NCBI GenBank assembly: GCA_024693045.1
Contig: JAILLQ010000006.1
Span: 1 to 57,862 of the forward strand
Length of the DNA stretch: 57,862 nt
Origin: Treponema sp.
Lineage (GTDB): Bacteria; Spirochaetota; Spirochaetia; Treponematales; Treponemataceae
Direction: 5' to 3'
In this document: piece after piece, positions 53,693 to 57,862 of the stretch
How positions within the stretch are numbered: the stretch's first letter is position 1
Layout: every line of letters starts with the position of its first letter
The notes under the pieces: generated by a model
What the model was told of the DNA's origin: nothing
Seen by the model: the letters and a program-made list of their open reading frames with translations, nothing else
Database searches by the model: none
Position numbers and translations under genes: made by a program

Positions 53693-54162
53693 TGGCTGAA
53701 TATAATCCAGTACTTAGCGCACCTAGAGGTGCAAATAAAAACCCTAAACGCGTAGGCCGTGGTTCTTCTTCAGGACTCGGTACAACAGCTGGTAAGGGTA
53801 ACAAAGGTCAGCAGTCTCGCTCAGGAACTGGTGTTCCTTATGTAGGATTTGAAGGCGGTCAGATGCCTCTTTACAGACGTATCGCTCGCAAAGGATTTTC
53901 AAACTATCCTTTCAAGAAAGAATACGTATGTATTAATGTTGATCAGCTTGAAGCAAAATTTGCAGACGGTGAAACAGTAGATAAGACTTCTCTTATCGCT
54001 AAAGGTTTTATTTCTGCAAAAGCTTCTACTCTTGTAAAAGTTCTTGGTAATGGCGACATTACAAAGAAGCTTACAGTTGATGTTGATAAGGTTTCTGAAT
54101 CAGCAAAAGCTAAAATTGAAAAAGCTGGCGGAACTGTAAAGTCTGCTGCTGAATCTAAATAA
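53692..54162 (+). CDS. rplO: 50S ribosomal protein L15
   Basis: 156 residues, overlapping rpmD by one base. Gly-rich start RVGRGSSSGLGTTAGKGNKG and GFEGGQMPLYRRIARKGF. Confidence 0.96.
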   Translation: MAEYNPVLSAPRGANKNPKRVGRGSSSGLGTTAGKGNKGQQSRSGTGVPYVGFEGGQMPLYRRIARKGFSNYPFKKEYVCINVDQLEAKFADGETVDKTSLIAKGFISAKASTLVKVLGNGDITKKLTVDVDKVSESAKAKIEKAGGTVKSAAESK

Positions 54163-54179
54163 GTTAACGGAGTAGAGGC

Positions 54180-55514
54180 ATGGCAAGCAATCCTGTAATT
54201 AATATGTTTAAAGTTAGAGAGCTTAGAAGTCGTTTGTTTTTTACACTGGTAGTATTGGCTGTTTTCCGCTTGGGAAGCGTACTTACTATTCCAGGAATCG
54301 ATGCAAATGTTCTTTTTAAGTACTTTAACGATTTGGCATCAGCAAATAAAAATGCGTTCGCTAGTTATATGGACTTCTTTGTTGGAGGCGCATTTTCAAA
54401 CTTCTCAATTTTTATGTTGGGAGTAATGCCTTACATTTCTACACAGATTATTATGCAGCTTGCTGTGATTATTTTCCCTTCTCTGAAACGTGTAGTTCAG
54501 GAAGATGGCGGTCAGCGCAAAATGGCTACTTGGACAAGAATCGGTACAATTTTTGTATGTATTCTTCAGTCTTATGCAGTTACAGTTTACGCTGGCAGCA
54601 TTCCTGGCTGCATTTTGATTGATCCTCGTTGGAAGTTCAACATCCTTGCTATGCTTACAGTAACAACAGGATCTATGGTAACAGTTTGGTTAGGTGATCA
54701 GATTACTGCTCGCGGTATTGGTAATGGTATCTCTATGATGATCTTTGCCGGTATCGTAGCACGTTTGCCAAATGCAATTGTAGAACTTACAAAAAAAGTT
54801 TCTGACGGTGAAATACAGTTCGTATTTGTAATCGTTGTACTTCTTATGTGGGTAGCTATTATTGCTTTGGTTATTTATGAAGAGGCTGGGGAAAGAAAAA
54901 TCCCTGTGCACTATGCAAAAAGAGTAGTTGGAAGAAAAATGTATGGCGGACAGAATACTTATATTCCGTTCAAAATTAATCCGTCAAACGTAATTCCTCT
55001 TATTTTTGCATCATCTCTTCTTACATTACCTCTTCAGCTTGTATCAATGATTGGAAATAACCAGGATTCTGCTAGGTGGGTTGCAAAGCTTTCTTCAGCA
55101 CTCACACCAAACGGGCTCTGGTACAATGTTTTGTTGGTTCTTCTTATTGTATTCTTTGCTTATTTCTATACACAGGTAACTTTGAATCCTGTTGAAATTG
55201 CAAAAAATATTCGTGAAAACGGTGGTTCAATTCCTGGAATTAGAACTGATAAGACAGAAGAATATCTTCAGAAAATATTGAACAGACTTGTTTTACCAGG
55301 TTCATTATTCTTGGCATTTATTGCTATTGTGCCAACAATTATCCAGAACTTGTTTAAGTTCCCACAGTCAATTTCTATGTTGATGGGTGGTACTTCATTA
55401 ATCATCATGATTGGTGTTGATTTGGATACTATGAGCCAGGTTGAAGCTCTTCTTAAAATGCATCATCAGGATGGATTAACAAAGAAGGGTAAAATTAGAT
55501 CAAGAAATTTGTAA
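54180..55514 (+). CDS. secY: Protein translocase subunit SecY
   Basis: 444 residues with ten predicted membrane helices; channel landmarks include RLGSVLTIPGID, GVMPYISTQIIMQLAVII, GNGISMMIFAGIV and EIAKNIRENGGSIPGIR. Forms the Sec channel with SecE (31039). GGAG precedes the ATG. No adk or infA separates it from rpmJ. Confidence 0.97.
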   Translation: MASNPVINMFKVRELRSRLFFTLVVLAVFRLGSVLTIPGIDANVLFKYFNDLASANKNAFASYMDFFVGGAFSNFSIFMLGVMPYISTQIIMQLAVIIFPSLKRVVQEDGGQRKMATWTRIGTIFVCILQSYAVTVYAGSIPGCILIDPRWKFNILAMLTVTTGSMVTVWLGDQITARGIGNGISMMIFAGIVARLPNAIVELTKKVSDGEIQFVFVIVVLLMWVAIIALVIYEEAGERKIPVHYAKRVVGRKMYGGQNTYIPFKINPSNVIPLIFASSLLTLPLQLVSMIGNNQDSARWVAKLSSALTPNGLWYNVLLVLLIVFFAYFYTQVTLNPVEIAKNIRENGGSIPGIRTDKTEEYLQKILNRLVLPGSLFLAFIAIVPTIIQNLFKFPQSISMLMGGTSLIIMIGVDLDTMSQVEALLKMHHQDGLTKKGKIRSRNL

Positions 55515-55564
55515 AATTTTAAGATTTAGTAGTAGAAAAAGATTGAGAATATATGTTATATTAC

Positions 55565-55612
55565 TTCTCACCGAATTGTCTCTCATTGCGAGGTGCTAGG
55601 ATTCGGTGAGAA
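55565..55612 (+). promoter_or_regulatory. Perfect 12-bp inverted repeat in the rpmJ leader
   Basis: TTCTCACCGAAT (55565-55576) and ATTCGGTGAGAA (55601-55612) with a 24-base loop, ten bases before the rpmJ ribosome site AGGAGGT. Upstream is a possible extended -10 (TGTTATATT, 55554-55562). Candidate autoregulatory leader for the rpmJ-rpsM-rpsK-rpoA-rplQ cluster. Confidence 0.6.
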
Positions 55613-55635
55613 TGTTTATTCTCAGGAGGTCTTAT

Positions 55636-55749
55636 ATGAAAGTACGAACCAGTGTAAAACCTATCTGCGACAAGTGTAAGGTTATCAAAAGAAACGGTGT
55701 AATCCGTATCATTTGTACAAACCCTAAACACAAGCAGAGACAGGGATAA
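55636..55749 (+). CDS. rpmJ: 50S ribosomal protein L36
   Basis: 37 residues, [20 protein letters not shown] onward, then [11 protein letters not shown]. The zinc ligands Cys11, Cys14, Cys27 and His32 are all present, so this is the zinc-binding form. Strong AGGAGGT ribosome site. Confidence 0.97.
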   Translation: MKVRTSVKPICDKCKVIKRNGVIRIICTNPKHKQRQG

Positions 55750-55759
55750 GGAGTAACAG

Positions 55760-56125
55760 ATGGCTCGAGTAGCGGGAGTTGATATCCCAAACAAACACTT
55801 AAGTATTGCTTTAACTTACATTTATGGTATTGGCCGTACATTAGCTATGAAAATTTGTGAAGAAGCTAAGCTTGATCCAAACAAAATGGCTAATGATCTT
55901 ACTCAGGACGAAATTGGTTTGATTCGTGAAGTTATCGAAAAGAACTACAAGATTGAAGGTCGTCTTCGTTCTGAAATCGGTCTTAATTTAAAACGCCTGA
56001 TTGACATTGGCTGCTATCGTGGTCAGCGTCATCGCAATGGTCTTCCAGTTCGTGGACAGAGAACTCGTACTAACTCTCGTACACGTAAGGGTAAGAAGAA
56101 GACAGTTGCTAACAAGAAGAAGTAA
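55760..56125 (+). CDS. rpsM: 30S ribosomal protein S13
   Basis: 121 residues: [20 protein letters not shown] and [20 protein letters not shown] then [14 protein letters not shown] upstream. Confidence 0.97.
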   Translation: MARVAGVDIPNKHLSIALTYIYGIGRTLAMKICEEAKLDPNKMANDLTQDEIGLIREVIEKNYKIEGRLRSEIGLNLKRLIDIGCYRGQRHRNGLPVRGQRTRTNSRTRKGKKKTVANKKK

Positions 56126-56139
56126 GGCGGAGGAATTCG

Positions 56140-56520
56140 ATGGCTACAGCTAAAAAGCGAAAGGAAAAGAAGAGCGTTTACGAAGGTAATGTTTACATTC
56201 AGGCAACGTTTAATAATACTATCGTAACTATCACAGACATCAATGGTAATGCTTTATCATGGGCATCATCAGGTGGTCTTGGTTTCCGCGGTGCTAAAAA
56301 GTCTACACCATTTGCCGCACAGTCTGTTGCAGAAACAGCTGTTCAGAAGGCTCAGGGATATGGCTTGCGTGAAGTACATGTTTACATCAAAGGACCAGGA
56401 ATGGGACGCGAAAATGCAATCCGTTCTTTAGGCGCAATGGGATTGAAAGTAAAATCAATCCATGATGTAACACCTATTCCACATAATGGATGTCGTCCAC
56501 GTAAAACACGCCGTATGTAG
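56140..56520 (+). CDS. rpsK: 30S ribosomal protein S11
   Basis: 126 residues; [40 protein letters not shown] and the C-terminal [21 protein letters not shown] ribosome site. rpsD does not follow as it does in many bacteria. Confidence 0.97.
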   Translation: MATAKKRKEKKSVYEGNVYIQATFNNTIVTITDINGNALSWASSGGLGFRGAKKSTPFAAQSVAETAVQKAQGYGLREVHVYIKGPGMGRENAIRSLGAMGLKVKSIHDVTPIPHNGCRPRKTRRM

Positions 56521-56525
56521 GAAAT

Positions 56526-56629
56526 CATGCGTATAGCATGGTAGTGATCCTGTCTGCCGGATAAATGGTGGACGAGTATTAATCGAAAGATTGATAAAAG
56601 AGGAAGGGGACAATTACTTGTTCCAAATA
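56526..56629 (+). promoter_or_regulatory. Structured leader before rpoA
   Basis: Three stems in the 120-base rpsK-rpoA gap: CATGC-GTATA-GCATG (56526-56540), TATTAATC-GAAA-GATTGATA with one G-T pair (56577-56596), and GGACAA near TTGTTCC (56608-56624). GAAA is a GNRA tetraloop. This is the place rpsD often occupies. Confidence 0.5.
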
Positions 56630-56640
56630 GAGGAGTTCTG

Positions 56641-57696
56641 ATGGCTCGCAAAAATCTGCTTAAAGGTTTTAAGAAACCAAAGGGTATAACTTTTGAGCAT
56701 CTTGAGACTAATCCGAATTACGGTAAATTTACAGCTTATCCTTTTGAAACAGGATTCGGTACAACAGTAGGAAATACTTTGCGCCGTGTTTTGCTTTCAT
56801 CTATTCAGGGTTATGCGATTACATCCATCCGCATCACATCTTATGATGCTGATAATGTACCACATGTAATTTCCAGTGAATTTGAAGCAATTCCACATGT
56901 TTCAGAAGATACATTAGAAATAATCAATAGTCTGAAACAGATTCGTTTGCGACTTCCTAATGACACTGAAGAAGATACAATTCTTTATGAATTTAAAGGT
57001 CCTGGTGTTATTAAGAGTGATGATTTTGCTAAAGAGAACCAGGTTGAAGTCATGACTAAAGATATGACTGTCTTTACAATGATGGATGGTGCTCGCTTGG
57101 ATGTTGAGATTCAGATTGATCTTGGCAGAGGATATGTTCCTGCAGAAGTAAATGAACATTACATTGAAGTTGTTGGTACAATTTCAATGGACGCTATTTT
57201 TACTCCTGTTTCAAAAGTAAAATATGCAATCGAACCATGTCGCGTTGGACAAAGAAACGACTATGATAAGCTCATTCTTGAAATTTGGACAGATGGAACA
57301 ATTGCACCTGAAGATGCATTAGCAGAAGCTGCAAAGATTGCAAAAGATCATTTTTCAATTTTTGTAAACTTTAACGACAGTGAAATTGCCAGCAGTGAAG
57401 AAAGTGATGAAGATGATGCAAGAGTAAAAGAATTACTTAATACTCCTGTTGAAGAACTGGAACTTTCAGTTCGCTCTTCAAATTGTCTGAAGAATGCAAA
57501 TATTCGCACTATTGGTGAATTAACTAAAAAGACAGAAGACGATATCGCTAAGACTCGTAACTTTGGTAAAAAGAGTCTTACAGAAATCAAAGAAAAGCTT
57601 CAGGAATGGGGCTTAACTCTTGGAATGACTGATTACAGTCATCTTAAGAATGCTGTCAATTTAACAAAGCAGAAGGAAGAAACAGATGAATCATAG
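56641..57696 (+). CDS. rpoA: RNA polymerase subunit alpha
   Basis: 351 residues: N-terminal assembly domain ([37 protein letters not shown]) and C-terminal DNA-binding domain ([37 protein letters not shown]) joined by an acidic linker ([11 protein letters not shown]). The stop overlaps rplQ by 11 bases. GAGGAG upstream. Confidence 0.97.
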   Translation: MARKNLLKGFKKPKGITFEHLETNPNYGKFTAYPFETGFGTTVGNTLRRVLLSSIQGYAITSIRITSYDADNVPHVISSEFEAIPHVSEDTLEIINSLKQIRLRLPNDTEEDTILYEFKGPGVIKSDDFAKENQVEVMTKDMTVFTMMDGARLDVEIQIDLGRGYVPAEVNEHYIEVVGTISMDAIFTPVSKVKYAIEPCRVGQRNDYDKLILEIWTDGTIAPEDALAEAAKIAKDHFSIFVNFNDSEIASSEESDEDDARVKELLNTPVEELELSVRSSNCLKNANIRTIGELTKKTEDDIAKTRNFGKKSLTEIKEKLQEWGLTLGMTDYSHLKNAVNLTKQKEETDES

Positions 57697-57862
57697 AATT
57701 GGTTTTAATCCGCTTTCACGGACAACAGCACATCGTCGTGCTATGTCACGTAATATGGTAACTTCACTCTTTAGATATGAGCGTATTACTACAACAAAAT
57801 CTAAGGCTTTGGAAGTAAGAAAGTCAGCTGAAAAACTTATTACTAGAGCTAAAGAAGATACT
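57686..57862 (+). CDS. rplQ: 50S ribosomal protein L17 (partial, runs off window)
   Basis: First 59 codons: [20 protein letters not shown] then [20 protein letters not shown], the standard L17 start. The gene continues past the window end. Starts inside rpoA with AAGGAAG upstream. Confidence 0.95.
   Translation, partial: MNHRIGFNPLSRTTAHRRAMSRNMVTSLFRYERITTTKSKALEVRKSAEKLITRAKEDT

Noticed and set aside
1..57862. DGR reverse transcriptase or template repeat within the window
   Set aside because: Looked for; no RT-like protein, and the shared 3' tract of the variable regions occurs only in the two lipoprotein genes.

Overview
The window looks like a chromosomal segment of a spirochaete of the genus Treponema, probably a gut or rumen type. 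The grounds are the order of the translation genes (tRNA-Thr, rpmG, tRNA-Trp, secE, nusG, rplKAJL, rpoBC, rpsLG, tuf, S10/spc/alpha operons, no rpsD before rpoA), the low-GC coding sequence, many Ser-rich lipoproteins, and tandem formylglycine-generating-enzyme-fold lipoproteins resembling the TvpA type known from T. denticola. The genus is an inference from gene content; I could run no searches.

Layout. 1-1.2 kb: IS30-family element with a frameshifted transposase. 1.3-5.8 kb: two lipoproteins, a STAS protein and a dGTPase. 6-10.3 kb: fatty-acid synthesis genes fabD-fabG-fabF-fabZ without acpP, in which the 3' ends of fabG and fabZ are tandemly repeated together with strong hairpins. 10.3-19 kb: one 2867-residue secreted protein with a FlgD-like C-terminus. 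19-21 kb: a PilZ protein overlapping an RlmM-like methyltransferase, then a convergent HAD phosphatase. 21-27 kb: S41 peptidase lipoprotein, then a tandem duplication holding two FGE-fold lipoproteins and an intact and a truncated Rpn-family nuclease gene. 27-30.5 kb: acyltransferase, radA, cysE. 30.5-57.9 kb: an almost continuous block of translation and transcription genes, cut by the window end inside rplQ.

The most interesting region is the pair of FGE-fold lipoproteins. Their middle and C-terminal regions are nearly identical at the DNA level except for one 41-codon tract just before the C-terminus. There 25 of 41 codons differ, 23 of them non-synonymously, with no indel, and invariant codons are interspersed. 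Both tracts lie in a GC-rich block, end in the same invariant 3' sequence and are followed by a nested palindrome. This is what a diversity-generating retroelement (DGR) leaves in its variable regions. No reverse transcriptase or template repeat is in the window, so any DGR would act from elsewhere in the genome.

Other unexplained structure: tandem repeats of gene 3' ends at two fab genes, with compensatory base changes in the fabZ hairpin; a dispersed GC-rich intergenic element present three times; a 530-base hairpin-rich rpsG-tuf interval with its own good promoter; and several genes that appear to be transcribed with almost no leader.
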